64,000 nt of DNA from Paenibacillus pectinilyticus (GTDB lineage Bacteria; Bacillota; Bacilli; Paenibacillales; NBRC-103111): NCBI RefSeq assembly GCF_001700435.1, contig NZ_LYPC01000028.1:444288-508287 (forward strand). Direction: 5' to 3'. Every line of letters begins with the position of its first letter. Position 1 is the stretch's first letter. This document shows positions 8,729-17,930 of the stretch, in pieces. The translations under genes and the position numbers were made by a program. The notes beneath the pieces are model-generated. The model did no database searches. It saw nothing but the letters and a program-made list of their open reading frames with translations, and was not told the origin of the DNA.

Positions 8729-9871
8729 TTGAAAATCATTTCAATCGAACCCACACCTAGCCCGAATTCGATGAAGCTCAATATGGATGAGTCTCTACCA
8801 GCTGGTGTGCGAGAAACATATACGAAAAAAACCGCTACTAGCGCTCCTGCAGAAGTACAAAAACTACTAGCTGTACCTGGCGTGATCAGTATCTTTCACG
8901 CAGCTGATTTCATTGCAGTCGACCGCAGCTCAAAAGGGGACTGGCAGTTCATCCTCGCGCAGGCGCGCGAGATTTATGGCGAAGCCCAGCCATCTGCCGG
9001 GGCTGGATTGCCAACCGAGCAGCCTGCGACGGAAGCCGCCTTCGGCGAGGCGCAGGTGCTCGTCCAAATGTTTCGCGGGATTCCGCTCCAGGTGAGGGTG
9101 CGCGCAGGCGCAGAAGAAGTGCGCCTCGGCATGCCGGAGCGCTTCACACAGGCCGCCGTCCGCGCAGGTACGGCTTCGCCGAACCTGATCAAAGAGCGGA
9201 AGCTCGAGGAGCTCGGCGTCCGCTACGGCGAGCTTGGGGACATCGCGGGCGAGGTCGTCCAGGAACTGGACGCCTCTTACGACGATGCCCGCGTCGACGA
9301 ACTGGTCTCCCTCGCGATGCGGGAGACGACAGACGCCCCTGTGGAAGCTGCCACAGGGGATGAAGATCTTAGCGCAGCCGCGGAGCAGCTGCGCAGCAGC
9401 GACTGGAAGCTGCGCTATGCCGCGCTTCAGAAGGTCCAGCCATCGCTTGAGACGCTGCCGCTTCTCGTCCAGGCTTTGCAGGACGAGAACACGTCGCTTC
9501 GGCGACTGGCTACGGTGTACCTCGGGGACATCAAGGAGCCCGAGGTATTGCCCTTTCTGTATCGTGCCCTCGAGGACGATACGCCTTCGGTTCGTCGGAC
9601 AGCGGGCGATACCCTGTCCGATTTGGGAGATCCCGCCGCCATCCCGGCGATGGCCAAGGCGCTCAAAGACCGCAACAAGCTCGTCCGTTGGCGCGCTGCG
9701 CGATTCCTTTACGAAGTCGGAGACGAAACCGTGCTTGAAGATTTGAAGCAAGCTGCGGACGATGCCGAATTCGAGGTCCGCATGCAAGTCAAAATCGCCC
9801 TCGAACGTATCGAGGGCGGCCATGCCGCAGAAGGCTCTGTCTGGCAACAGATGACGCGGAGAAATGACTAG
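8729..9871 (+). CDS. CvfC/YpgR-like protein: Nfu N-terminal domain plus HEAT repeats
   Basis: 380 residues from a TTG start at 8729, chosen because AAGGAG lies eight bases upstream and the N-terminus KIISIEPTPSPNSMKLNMD is the start of the Nfu/NifU N-terminal domain. A longer ATG version from 8663 would start inside the preceding terminator region. The Nfu-N domain (about 1-85) is followed by a central acidic domain and then HEAT repeats (about 225-370) with WKLRYAALQ, SLRRLATVYLGD, SVRRTAGDTLSDLGD and LVRWRAARFLYEVGD. This arrangement is that of the conserved virulence factor C family (B. subtilis YpgR). The biochemical role is unknown. From about 8940 the gene is far richer in G+C than its surroundings. 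Confidence 0.82.
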   Translation: MKIISIEPTPSPNSMKLNMDESLPAGVRETYTKKTATSAPAEVQKLLAVPGVISIFHAADFIAVDRSSKGDWQFILAQAREIYGEAQPSAGAGLPTEQPATEAAFGEAQVLVQMFRGIPLQVRVRAGAEEVRLGMPERFTQAAVRAGTASPNLIKERKLEELGVRYGELGDIAGEVVQELDASYDDARVDELVSLAMRETTDAPVEAATGDEDLSAAAEQLRSSDWKLRYAALQKVQPSLETLPLLVQALQDENTSLRRLATVYLGDIKEPEVLPFLYRALEDDTPSVRRTAGDTLSDLGDPAAIPAMAKALKDRNKLVRWRAARFLYEVGDETVLEDLKQAADDAEFEVRMQVKIALERIEGGHAAEGSVWQQMTRRND

Positions 9872-9876
9872 TTTAC

Positions 9877-11127
9877 CTACTTTTTCGTAAACTGTTCAAA
9901 ATACAAGATTCGTTCTTCAATCGTTGGATGAGAACCTCGGAACCATTGCACCAGCTTCGGCTGTGTAACGGGACTGAGGTTTTCTTGCGCGATATGCTGG
10001 AAAGCCCGAATCGCCGCATCGCCATCTCCCGTCATTTTCATTGCGTAGACATCAGCACGGTGTTCAATCACGCGCGAGAAAGCGTTTTGTGCTGGCGACG
10101 ATAAGAAGCTCATCAAAGAAATGAGGAGCAGCAAAATCGGCAATGCCGCTAGATCCCTTTCCCCTCGAAAGCCCCACAGTGATCCGAAGCGTTGCAAAAT
10201 AATGCGGTACGCGTGAAAAGCTAGCCAGAAACCAACAAAACTAAGCGCTATACCATAAGCAATCCCAAGATAGATATGCTTTTCCACATAATGTCCCATC
10301 TCATGCGCCATCACAGTCAAAATCTCATCCGGCTGCAACTTGTTCAGAATCGTATCCCACAGTACAATACGTGCATTGCCACCGATGCCGTTGACATAGG
10401 CATTAATGGTATTCGTCCTCTCGGACATGTTAACTTCGTAAACCTGATCCGTAGGAATGTGTGATTTAGCGGCAAGATCCAGAATTTGCGCTTTAAGCTC
10501 TTGATTTTGCAATGGCTGAAATGTGTTGTACAACGGATCCAGCACCACTGGCTGAATGAAAGTAACAAATAAAATGAGTGGAATGGAAATCAACCACAGC
10601 CAGAGCCACCATTTTCGTGGACTCCATTTACTCACCCATCTAAAAATTCCGACCATGATGACAGTACCCACAATATCTATGAGAAAAGATTTAAGATGAT
10701 CCCCTAAAAATAGTGCAGGCGTCTCATTGGAGATGCCGTAGGCTTGGTCGATTTTGAATAAAAACACATCAATCGGAAGAAATAGCACGTCCATCACGAG
10801 TGTAAAAAGGACGACAAACAAGAACATTTGCAGGAATGACGCCTTAAAAAGCTTCTCAGCTAGCTTCCGAAAACTTACCGCAACACCAAACAGCGCGACC
10901 GTAACACCCATTTGCAAGGGAGAACTTAGGAAGAAAGCTAAAGAATGAATCCGAGACAGTGACTCCGCTTTACTAATCTCAGCATGGGTCATGAATGTAT
11001 TCGGATCGGCCACGGTTCCGATTAACGCTGTCGGTATTTGAAATAAATGACCTTTGGTGAAATATACAATTACAATCGTCGCATAACAAACAAAAGCAGC
11101 TAGACACCACAAATAGAATCGTTTCAT
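9877..11127 (-). CDS. M48-family membrane zinc metalloprotease (Ste24/CAAX protease type)
   Basis: 416 residues with several N-terminal membrane segments (about 4-23, 62-84, 98-120, 145-163, 175-195), then the zinc site HEMGH at 275-279. A further helix pair follows, and the distal zinc ligand is in the ENAFSRVIEHRADVYA-type segment near the C-terminus (NAFSRVIEHRADVYAMKM is visible). The NTINAYVNGIGG and RIVLWDTIL motifs are typical of full-length Ste24-like peptidases. It acts at the cytoplasmic membrane, probably in quality control of membrane proteins. It is convergent with the CvfC-like gene (five bases between stops). GGAGG lies upstream of the ATG. Confidence 0.92.
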   Translation of the reverse strand: MKRFYLWCLAAFVCYATIVIVYFTKGHLFQIPTALIGTVADPNTFMTHAEISKAESLSRIHSLAFFLSSPLQMGVTVALFGVAVSFRKLAEKLFKASFLQMFLFVVLFTLVMDVLFLPIDVFLFKIDQAYGISNETPALFLGDHLKSFLIDIVGTVIMVGIFRWVSKWSPRKWWLWLWLISIPLILFVTFIQPVVLDPLYNTFQPLQNQELKAQILDLAAKSHIPTDQVYEVNMSERTNTINAYVNGIGGNARIVLWDTILNKLQPDEILTVMAHEMGHYVEKHIYLGIAYGIALSFVGFWLAFHAYRIILQRFGSLWGFRGERDLAALPILLLLISLMSFLSSPAQNAFSRVIEHRADVYAMKMTGDGDAAIRAFQHIAQENLSPVTQPKLVQWFRGSHPTIEERILYFEQFTKK

Positions 11128-11324
11128 CCCATGCCTCCACGGTCATCTTGATCTTCTTATCCTTATCATACACGCTATCAGACTTCCCTTGGTAATGCTT
11201 GTTTACCTAGTCTATGCGAGCAAGGGAGTTGTGTATGTGTCAATGGGCTCATTTTGGATCCTTTGGTTGCAATCTTTTGCCACCCATGATGTAATGAAAC
11301 CATCGAAAAGAACGGATGTGCGAC

Positions 11325-12185
11325 ATGAAGAAGATAATCAGCCTTACTTTGCTGGCCTTCGTCAGCCTTTCCCTATTCCTGATCGTAAAAATAAGCTCCC
11401 CAGGCGCGGAACATATCCCTACCTCATCTATTTCCCAAACAACATCTACGCCTACATCAGATCTTACATTTACACCGAGTCCTTCTCCCTCGGTTAGCCC
11501 AACTACATCTGAGATCAATACTTCAACTCCAGAAACCAATTCAGCCAGTGCGGCAGCGAGCGCAACACCGGAGACAGATGGAACGCCCATCGCTCATCAT
11601 TTTCAAATTAAAGCGATTCCCGCGCTCTCCCAACTACCCGAGCTGCCAAACGGCTGCGAAGCGGTAGCTGCGACGATGCTGCTCAACTGGGCTGGACTGC
11701 CGATAACCAAAGAAGATGTCGCTAACGCGCTGCCCAAAGGGGACATGCCCTACGAGAATGAAGATGGCGTATTCGTTGGCGCTAATCCCAAAAACGTCTT
11801 CGTCGGTGATCCCTTTGATGTCGGATATGGCATTTACCATACCCCCATTGCTAAGATTATGAATCAGTGGCTGCCTGGCCATATCCGTGATTTGACAGGA
11901 ACCACCTTTGACGACTTACTTGCGGTCATCGCCCAAGGTAAGCCAGCGATGGTTTGGGCCACCGAGCATATGGATATCCCCTATTTGGATCAGGAGTGGG
12001 AAGACCCCGATGGTGAGCTTGTCAAATGGTATCAACCTGAACATGCCTTATTGCTAACGGGGTGGGACGATGATCATGCCTACATGAACGACCCTATGAC
12101 AGGCGAACAAGAAACTTACCCGCTCGAAACGTTCAAAAAAGTCTGGGAACTCATGGGCTCCCAAGCCATCACCGTTACTTCTTAG
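11325..12185 (+). CDS. Secreted or membrane-anchored C39-like cysteine peptidase
   Basis: 286 residues from ATG 11325. A GGA eight bases upstream favours this start over the in-frame ATG at 11316. The N-terminal hydrophobic helix (about 2-22) acts as signal or anchor, followed by a Ser/Thr/Pro-rich linker of about 65 residues suited to crossing the wall. The C39_2-type catalytic domain then shows LPNGCEAVAATMLLNW with the nucleophile Cys (about 111), and EHALLLTGWDDDHAYMNDP with the His (about 240) and Asn/Asp. Such proteins are found widely in spore-formers as extracytoplasmic peptidases of unknown substrate. The gene is monocistronic. Confidence 0.85.
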   Translation: MKKIISLTLLAFVSLSLFLIVKISSPGAEHIPTSSISQTTSTPTSDLTFTPSPSPSVSPTTSEINTSTPETNSASAAASATPETDGTPIAHHFQIKAIPALSQLPELPNGCEAVAATMLLNWAGLPITKEDVANALPKGDMPYENEDGVFVGANPKNVFVGDPFDVGYGIYHTPIAKIMNQWLPGHIRDLTGTTFDDLLAVIAQGKPAMVWATEHMDIPYLDQEWEDPDGELVKWYQPEHALLLTGWDDDHAYMNDPMTGEQETYPLETFKKVWELMGSQAITVTS

Positions 12186-12189
12186 TGGA

Positions 12190-12323
12190 ACACTATCCCC
12201 TTCGCTCAGAACACAGTTCCATTAGAGCTAAACTGAGCCTTGGGGATAGTACACATACGCACATTAAAAAACACTATCCTCTCTGCTCAGTATGAATCTC
12301 TAAACTGAGTGTAGGGGATAGTG
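12190..12323. repeat. Two related long hairpins after the C39 peptidase gene
   Basis: Two copies of an element with arms ACTATCC...GCTCAG and CTGAG...GGGGATAGT: copy 1 at 12192-12250, copy 2 at 12272-12322. Each can fold on itself, and the arms of one copy can also pair with the other. There is no clean U-run. The pair lies between convergent genes and could act as a bidirectional terminator or a repeat element. Confidence 0.7.
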
Positions 12324-12379
12324 TCTATAGATGTATCCATGAGCTGGGTGAAGGGCTATGCCCCTTGTCCATGTTCCGA

Positions 12380-12865
12380 TTAGGCAGGATCCAACTGAAC
12401 AGCTGCCTGCTTACCGCTCAACTGGATGCCTGTATGCTTCGTTCCGTATGCGCTAAGCTCTTTGACTAGCGTCTCCAGCAACGTCTTCGCTTTGGCACCT
12501 TCTTTGCCGGAGATCTTCACGACCAACAGGACGGCGTCACCGCCTTTTAAGATACGCTCTGCCTGACCGCGCTTCGTTTCGAGATCATGGTCCTCGATGT
12601 TTGGCGTCAAACGGAGCTCCTTCACTTTCGGTCCCTGCTCTTGTTTACGTGCCTGCTGCTTTTCCTGCAAAGCTTCCTGCTTGGCTGCGCCTGCCCCAAT
12701 CAACTTGCATGGCGGCGGGCTGCTCATGAGCGAGGTGCAGACGAGATCCACTTTTAACTTTTTCGCCAGAGCAAGGGCTTCTTTCGTCGACATCACACCC
12801 AGATCCTCACCCTGTAATCCAGTGACGCGGACCTCGGATGCTTTAATTTTCTCATTCTTAATCAT
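12380..12865 (-). CDS. infC: Divergent stand-alone IF-3-like protein
   Basis: 161 residues with both IF-3 domains: an N-terminal domain (ASEVRVTGLQGEDLGVMSTKEAL, then VDLV and PPPCKLI) and a C-terminal domain (KELRLTPNIEDHDLETKRGQAERILKGGDAVLLVV). Canonical IF-3 residues are lost: the GKFKYE segment after the Cys is GAGAAKQEA, and the RFRGRE motif is KISGKEG. There is no rpmI-rplT downstream, which normally accompanies infC. I infer a paralogue of IF-3, possibly a ribosome factor with altered function, and expect the housekeeping copy elsewhere. An AGGTGGA ribosome site lies before the ATG. Confidence 0.8.
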   Translation of the reverse strand: MIKNEKIKASEVRVTGLQGEDLGVMSTKEALALAKKLKVDLVCTSLMSSPPPCKLIGAGAAKQEALQEKQQARKQEQGPKVKELRLTPNIEDHDLETKRGQAERILKGGDAVLLVVKISGKEGAKAKTLLETLVKELSAYGTKHTGIQLSGKQAAVQLDPA

Positions 12866-12895
12866 TGTGAATCCACCTAATCTTTCGCTATAATG
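12865..12895 (+). promoter_or_regulatory. Possible sigma-A promoter for the 12978 gene
   Basis: TTGTGA and TATAAT are separated by 18-19 bases. The -10 is perfect and the -35 matches at four of six. It lies about 80 bases upstream of the small plus-strand gene, in the divergent gap to the IF-3-like gene. Confidence 0.45.
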
Positions 12896-12977
12896 AACCC
12901 ATCCACCCGTAAGGGGCGATAGAGTTTGGCTGGTTCAAGTGTTGCCAAGAGGTTGTATAAGGAGATGTCTGTAACCG

Positions 12978-13286
12978 ATGAATAATAAACAATTAGAAGA
13001 GCAAATGATCGAAAATTACAAACGAGAAGAGCATATGATGATTTTGGTGTTTGCTCAGTGGTGCATCAATAACGATTTGAACCCTGCTGCACTTTACCAT
13101 AGCGCCTACCCAGACCAGCCCAATAACGAAGCCCTAGAGAAGGCGCTTGAATTAACGGTACCCAAAGAGGAAGCCGGCGAGGTCGCGGACGACACCTTAC
13201 TTGGCGTGCTCTCCCTTTTTGGCAATGAAGAGCTTGCTTTTATTGTCACGCAAGAAATCGATAAACGACTTAGGCAAAACCGCTAG
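12978..13286 (+). CDS. Small acidic hypothetical protein
   Basis: 102 residues, not recognised. It is acidic and mostly helical by eye (MNNKQLEEQMIENYKREE at the start), with no signal peptide or membrane segment. A central Pro-containing patch (NPAALYHSAYPDQP) is followed by ALEKALELTVPKEEAGEVADD and a hydrophobic block GVLSLFGNEELAFIVTQEI. A GGAG site lies 13 bases before the ATG. It is divergent from the IF-3-like gene and convergent with the luciferase-like gene. The sequence looks like a real conserved cytosolic protein, but I can assign no function. Confidence 0.7.
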   Translation: MNNKQLEEQMIENYKREEHMMILVFAQWCINNDLNPAALYHSAYPDQPNNEALEKALELTVPKEEAGEVADDTLLGVLSLFGNEELAFIVTQEIDKRLRQNR

Positions 13287-13301
13287 CCCTATCCTCTATT
13301 T

Positions 13302-14333
13302 TCAAATGACATAGCTGTGTTGGTGGCTTAATTCAAAAGCTTCCGCCAACAACTCCACGGTCCGCATTCTCGTTTCTGCCAGATAGCCGCCGGCGACGAT
13401 CATGACTTCGTCAACGCCGTAGCTTTCGGCCAACAGCAGGATTTGTTCCCGGACTAGGCTCGGGCTGCCCACGATCATCCGCGAGCGATTGTCTCTCACG
13501 CGGGTTTGATCCCAATCGGAATACGTATATTCCGCTGCTTCTTTCGGCGATTTCACTCCGGTGAACTCGCCTTTTTCCATTTGCAGAATACGCAAATCAA
13601 TGGAAGTCGCGAGCTCCTCCGCCTCGGCTGTCGTCTCGGCGCACAAGACATAAATGCACACCGTCGCCTGCGGCACGACATTGAGCGCGGATGGCTGGAA
13701 CGAGCTGCGGTAGCTTCGCACCGCATGCTGTCCTCCCGCTCCGTTGATGAAGTGCGCGAAGCAGAAGGCTGCGCCTGCCTGCGACGCATACACCCCGCTC
13801 TGCCCGGTGGAGCCGAGCAGCCACACCTGAGGCATCGAAGCCACCAATGGGGTGGCGCGGATGCCCTCGAACACGTGCCCCGGTTCCACCGAATCGGTGA
13901 GGAACCGCAACAAATCTGTGACTTGAGCAGGGAACCGCTCCAGTCCCTCGAACAGATCGGCGCCGACGCCACGCAGCGCTTTGGCTGTGTGCGGCGTGCC
14001 GCCTGGCGCACGCCCGATGCCAAGATCGATGCGCCCTGGATAAAGCGCCTCGAGCATGCGGAAATTTTCAGCAACCTTGTAGGCGCTGTAATGAGGAAGA
14101 AGCACGCCGCCAGAGCCTAGCCGAATTCGGTTTGTACGAGCTGCTAGCGTGGACAGGAATACCTCGGGCGAGGAACCAGCCAACCCCGCTGAATTATGAT
14201 GCTCGGATACCCAGAATCGGGTATAGCCCAGACGGTCTGCGAGCTGTGCGAGCGCAATCGTTTGTTGTAATGCCTCACTATGGGTAAAGCCGGATGATAC
14301 CGGTGACTGATCAAGAATACTTAGCTTCAGCAT
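13302..14333 (-). CDS. Luciferase-like (LLM) flavin-dependent oxidoreductase
   Basis: 343 residues from the ATG at 14333, which has AGAAGGG six to seven bases upstream. Upstream in-frame starts would add a non-conserved leader. Family marks are LSILDQSPVSSGFTHSEAL at the start, RFWVSEHHN, GSGGVLLPHYSAYKVAENFR, LYPGRIDLGIGRAPGG and VWLLGSTGQSG. These are typical of the single-component MsnO8-like LLM subgroup that uses reduced flavin in a TIM barrel. The substrate is unknown. The middle of the gene (about 13570-14100) is much richer in G+C than its ends. It is monocistronic and convergent with the 12978 gene. Confidence 0.92.
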   Translation of the reverse strand: MLKLSILDQSPVSSGFTHSEALQQTIALAQLADRLGYTRFWVSEHHNSAGLAGSSPEVFLSTLAARTNRIRLGSGGVLLPHYSAYKVAENFRMLEALYPGRIDLGIGRAPGGTPHTAKALRGVGADLFEGLERFPAQVTDLLRFLTDSVEPGHVFEGIRATPLVASMPQVWLLGSTGQSGVYASQAGAAFCFAHFINGAGGQHAVRSYRSSFQPSALNVVPQATVCIYVLCAETTAEAEELATSIDLRILQMEKGEFTGVKSPKEAAEYTYSDWDQTRVRDNRSRMIVGSPSLVREQILLLAESYGVDEVMIVAGGYLAETRMRTVELLAEAFELSHQHSYVI

Positions 14334-14550
14334 AGTCATCCCTTCTTTCTGAGTCTTCTGCAGGGTGATAATATTAGTATACAACGTCAAGACCCCAAAA
14401 GAAAAAAGGACAAACCAAAGTGGCGTTGTCCCGATTCCATTTCGTGCCCTGAGCGTTCCAATTACATACTAAAGTGTATGGTTACGGAGACATTTTATGA
14501 CTCCATTTTGAGAAAAGCATCATTCTGTATCGCATTCACCCTATGTCTAG

Positions 14551-15216
14551 TTACGCCGCTTGGCGTACTTTACGTGACTGTCTCCGCTTGATGATCAACG
14601 GAACCACGGCAAAAACGACGTACATGCCGACCGCCCCTAGAAATCTCCACGACCAAATATCGTTCAGTGACGCGCCAAATACGTTATACACAATGGCTCC
14701 AGGAATAATACCGATTAAGGTTCCCCACGTATAATCCCAGAAACGGATTTTCGACAAGCCGGCCCCATAACTGATCCCATCGAATGGAAAGAAGGGCATC
14801 AGTCGCATATAAAGGACGACCATGAAGCCTTTTTCTTCTGCTTTTTGATCGAAGGATTGCAGTTTCGGACTTCTTAGGATGCGCTGAAAGCTGCTTCGGC
14901 CCCATTTTCGAGTGATGTAGAAAGAGAGTAAAGCCCCTGCACCAGCCCCAATGAAATCGTAGATGGTTCCCCAGAAAGCGCCAAACACATAACCTCCATA
15001 TAAGGTTAACGGTGTGGCTGGGAACAATATCAACGGCCTTAATGTGTAGGCAAGAATATATAACAGTCCGCCAACAGGCCCCAAATCACGCAGCCAATCC
15101 GTGAGCCAGTCGAAATCTAAATGCTTCCATACACCCGTCCATTTCAGTATCAATAAGCCGATAATGGCAACTACAAACCAAACAATTAGCAACCAAAGCG
15201 ACTTTGAACGCGCCAT
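14551..15216 (-). CDS. TVP38/TMEM64-family membrane protein
   Basis: 221 residues with about five membrane segments. The central SNARE-associated/VTT domain is visible in RPLILFPATPLTLYGGYVFG, the long GTIYDFIGAGAGALLSFYITRKWG, and LMPFFPFDGISYGAGLSKI. This family sits in the cytoplasmic membrane and is related to DedA proteins, some of which flip lipids, but the function of this member cannot be told. The C-terminus is basic (IIKRRQSRKVRQAA). A GGAGG ribosome site is close to the ATG. It appears to be a single-gene transcript. Confidence 0.9.
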   Translation of the reverse strand: MARSKSLWLLIVWFVVAIIGLLILKWTGVWKHLDFDWLTDWLRDLGPVGGLLYILAYTLRPLILFPATPLTLYGGYVFGAFWGTIYDFIGAGAGALLSFYITRKWGRSSFQRILRSPKLQSFDQKAEEKGFMVVLYMRLMPFFPFDGISYGAGLSKIRFWDYTWGTLIGIIPGAIVYNVFGASLNDIWSWRFLGAVGMYVVFAVVPLIIKRRQSRKVRQAA

Positions 15217-15470
15217 GGCTCGCCTCCTCCATACCAGCTATCCTATATTTTCCTAAGCCTATCTTTCCTTCCATCTTACACAAATATGTTGGTTGATATC
15301 AACTTAGCCCGAAAATCAGATATCAGGCAACGCCATCCCCGCCCTACAAAGGAAATCATTGATGATGCTAGAGAGATATGTTAAACTGCTCCCATCTTCT
15401 CTCCATAATTATCCCAGCATTTCTCATATAGTCATCCACCATATCCCGCACCCAATGGAGGCATTCACCT

Positions 15471-17783
15471 ATGCTGCTACGACGCAAAAGCATTTTCCTG
15501 ACGTTATGGCTCTCTTACATCCTCATCTTACTTATTCCTGTTTCCGGTACATTCGTCTTGTATACCAATATGGAGAAGAGCATGGTCGATAATGCCAACC
15601 GCTCTAATTTAGCTATGCTTGAGCAGGCACGTCAGGTCGTAGACAGTAATTTACAAGAAATTGAGCAACTGGGCATTCAGATCGCCACACAACCGAAGCT
15701 TCAAACGCTTTGGACGTTAAAAGAGAGTGAAAAATACATACAAACCGAGGAAGCTGTTCGCGCCTTAAAAACGATTCGTAACGGCTCCCGGTTCGTTGAT
15801 GACTTCTATATTTATTTACGCAATGAAGACACCGTTATTTCTCCTAATTTGAAAACGGATGCCACTACCTTCTTTACAAAGCTATACCCGCTTCCTGGCA
15901 AAAGCTTAGCCCAAGTGCGCTCTGACCTTTTGACGGGGTACCACTATTTAACCTACCTGCCAACAACTGCCCCACTCGATGATCCTATGACCCGAAATGT
16001 CATTGCTAGCGCCATCTCTCTCCCGCTGGGTGAGAGCAACAATGTTGAAGGCACGTTAATTATGTTAATCAACGAGAAACAGATTCTTGATTTATTGAAA
16101 GGCATTCAATCGGTCAATAACAGCTCGATGTTCATTCTGGATGCCACTGGACAAGTGATTCTATCGAGCAATAATCAATTCAAGATGTCTCCTGAGTTAC
16201 TTTCACAAACCATCAACGCTAACGGATACAAAACGTACGATCTCGATGGTACAACGCAGATGCTATCTTATACCACTGGCAAGAGCGGTTGGAAATATAT
16301 CTCCCTAGTTCCGAAAAATGTTGTGTTAGAACGCGTAAATGAAATGAAAAAGTGGGCCTTTTATCTACTTGTTCTTGTGATCGCCGCTGGAAGTGCCGCT
16401 GCTTACTGGATGGCGTACCGCAGCTACAGTCCGATTCGCGATCTTGTATATTCCATTAATAAAGGGAAGAATGTGCCTCGCAACGGTCTTTCGAACGAAT
16501 ATGAGTTCATCCGAAACTCCATTGCAACATCCGTAGCCGAAGGCAAGGCGCTTGAACAGCAGCTGGCGGGGCATCTTCCCGTTGTTCGTGCTAACTTTTT
16601 GACTCGCCTATTAAAAGGGGAAGTCGATCAGTCGGAGTTGACCGAGGACTCTCTTGCTTTTATGGGAATTCGACTCCCGCATCCCTTTGTCAGTGTCATT
16701 ATCCTCGAAGTCGACGAAAGCCGCGATTATCGTATTGCCGAAAGCGATCGGGATCGCGCCCTCGTTCGATTTATTTTATTCAATTTAAGCAGTGAATTTA
16801 TCGCTGATTCCGGCTATGTCACAGAAACAGATAACAATCGCTTAGCGCTATTACTAAATGTTCCTGACACTTTAGAGGAAACACTGCTAAGCCGCGACCG
16901 CTTAATCGCAGAGCTCAAAGGTGTGATTGAGGAACGTTTCCGGATGAAAATCACCGTTGCCACGAGCTCCTTCCATTTGGGCAGGTTAGAAGCTTCTAAA
17001 TGCTACAACGAAGCGCTGAACGCTCTCGATTATCGCATTATTCATGGAATTAATTCCGTTATTCATTACGATGAAATTCGCTTCTTGGAACGAACGTACT
17101 ATCACTTCCCGATGGAAGTCGAAGCTCAAATGATTAATTATCTCAAAAGCGGTGAGTATGAAGGTGTTGAACGGCTGCTTAATGAGTTGTATCAACATAA
17201 TATGGGCTCACGCGATACCACCCCAGAGCTAGGGAAATTGCTTTTCCTGAACCTATTGGGAACTGTGCTGAAAGTGACGAATGCCCTGAAAATTGATGAA
17301 AAGCAATGGCAAGAGGGCAGTACCGACCCTGTGAAGCTCATTAATAACAGTACGTCTGCCGAGGACATGCTAAAAAAGCTCAAAGAGCTGTGCTTATTTA
17401 TTTGCAACAGTGTCCAAGAGGCCCGCTCCGAGCATAGTGAACGCCATCATGAACGGATGAAAACGTATATCGATGAGCATTACAACGATCATTCGCTAAG
17501 TTTAACTTCGATCGCTGATCATTTTGGCATGACGCCGCAATATATGTCCGGATTATTTAAAAAGCAGTATGGCATTAATCTAACCGATTATATGATTGAG
17601 GTTCGTATGAAGGAAGCCAAGCGGTTTCTGGCCTCACCTGGCATGACCATTTTACAAGTTGCCCAGCAGGTTGGCTATTCAACCGATATTGGATTCATTC
17701 GCGTTTTCAAAAAAATGGAAGGGATTACACCCGGAAAATACCGTGAAATGCAGCAAAGAGGGGACAATCTGAAGGATAGTTAG
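15471..17783 (+). CDS. Membrane-anchored AraC-family sensor/regulator
   Basis: 770 residues in the architecture common next to LplABC-type importers in Paenibacillus. There is a first membrane helix (about 10-31), a large extracellular Cache-like sensor (about 32-290) and a second helix (about 297-317, AFYLLVLVIAAGSAAAYWM). A cytosolic region follows with a degenerate central domain (LGRLEASKCYNEALNALDYR), then a C-terminal AraC/XylS double helix-turn-helix (about 660-760: SLTSIADHFGMTPQYMSGLFKK and VAQQVGYSTDIGFIRVFKKMEG). It lies immediately upstream of a solute-binding protein and two permeases, so it probably senses an extracellular sugar or breakdown product and activates them. ATGGAGG precedes the start. 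Confidence 0.92.
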   Translation: MLLRRKSIFLTLWLSYILILLIPVSGTFVLYTNMEKSMVDNANRSNLAMLEQARQVVDSNLQEIEQLGIQIATQPKLQTLWTLKESEKYIQTEEAVRALKTIRNGSRFVDDFYIYLRNEDTVISPNLKTDATTFFTKLYPLPGKSLAQVRSDLLTGYHYLTYLPTTAPLDDPMTRNVIASAISLPLGESNNVEGTLIMLINEKQILDLLKGIQSVNNSSMFILDATGQVILSSNNQFKMSPELLSQTINANGYKTYDLDGTTQMLSYTTGKSGWKYISLVPKNVVLERVNEMKKWAFYLLVLVIAAGSAAAYWMAYRSYSPIRDLVYSINKGKNVPRNGLSNEYEFIRNSIATSVAEGKALEQQLAGHLPVVRANFLTRLLKGEVDQSELTEDSLAFMGIRLPHPFVSVIILEVDESRDYRIAESDRDRALVRFILFNLSSEFIADSGYVTETDNNRLALLLNVPDTLEETLLSRDRLIAELKGVIEERFRMKITVATSSFHLGRLEASKCYNEALNALDYRIIHGINSVIHYDEIRFLERTYYHFPMEVEAQMINYLKSGEYEGVERLLNELYQHNMGSRDTTPELGKLLFLNLLGTVLKVTNALKIDEKQWQEGSTDPVKLINNSTSAEDMLKKLKELCLFICNSVQEARSEHSERHHERMKTYIDEHYNDHSLSLTSIADHFGMTPQYMSGLFKKQYGINLTDYMIEVRMKEAKRFLASPGMTILQVAQQVGYSTDIGFIRVFKKMEGITPGKYREMQQRGDNLKDS

Positions 17784-17930
17784 CCCCCCTGAAATACGGT
17801 TTACCCCCGATCTGAAGCGGTGTTTATCGTTCATTAGAACGTATTGTAGGCAGCGAGAGCCTGCTCTTTTATATTGAAATTGCGGACAACGACACCGCAA
17901 AAACAATATGTACAGGAGGGTCACACACGT

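Noticed and set aside
8930..9847. Long minus-strand open frame opposite the CvfC-like gene
   Set aside because: G+C-rich shadow of a clear Nfu/HEAT protein; no ribosome site and no recognisable domain.
17850..17930. Riboswitch or attenuator before the LplA-type gene
   Set aside because: Only a small AGGC...GCCT pairing is visible and no known aptamer motif.
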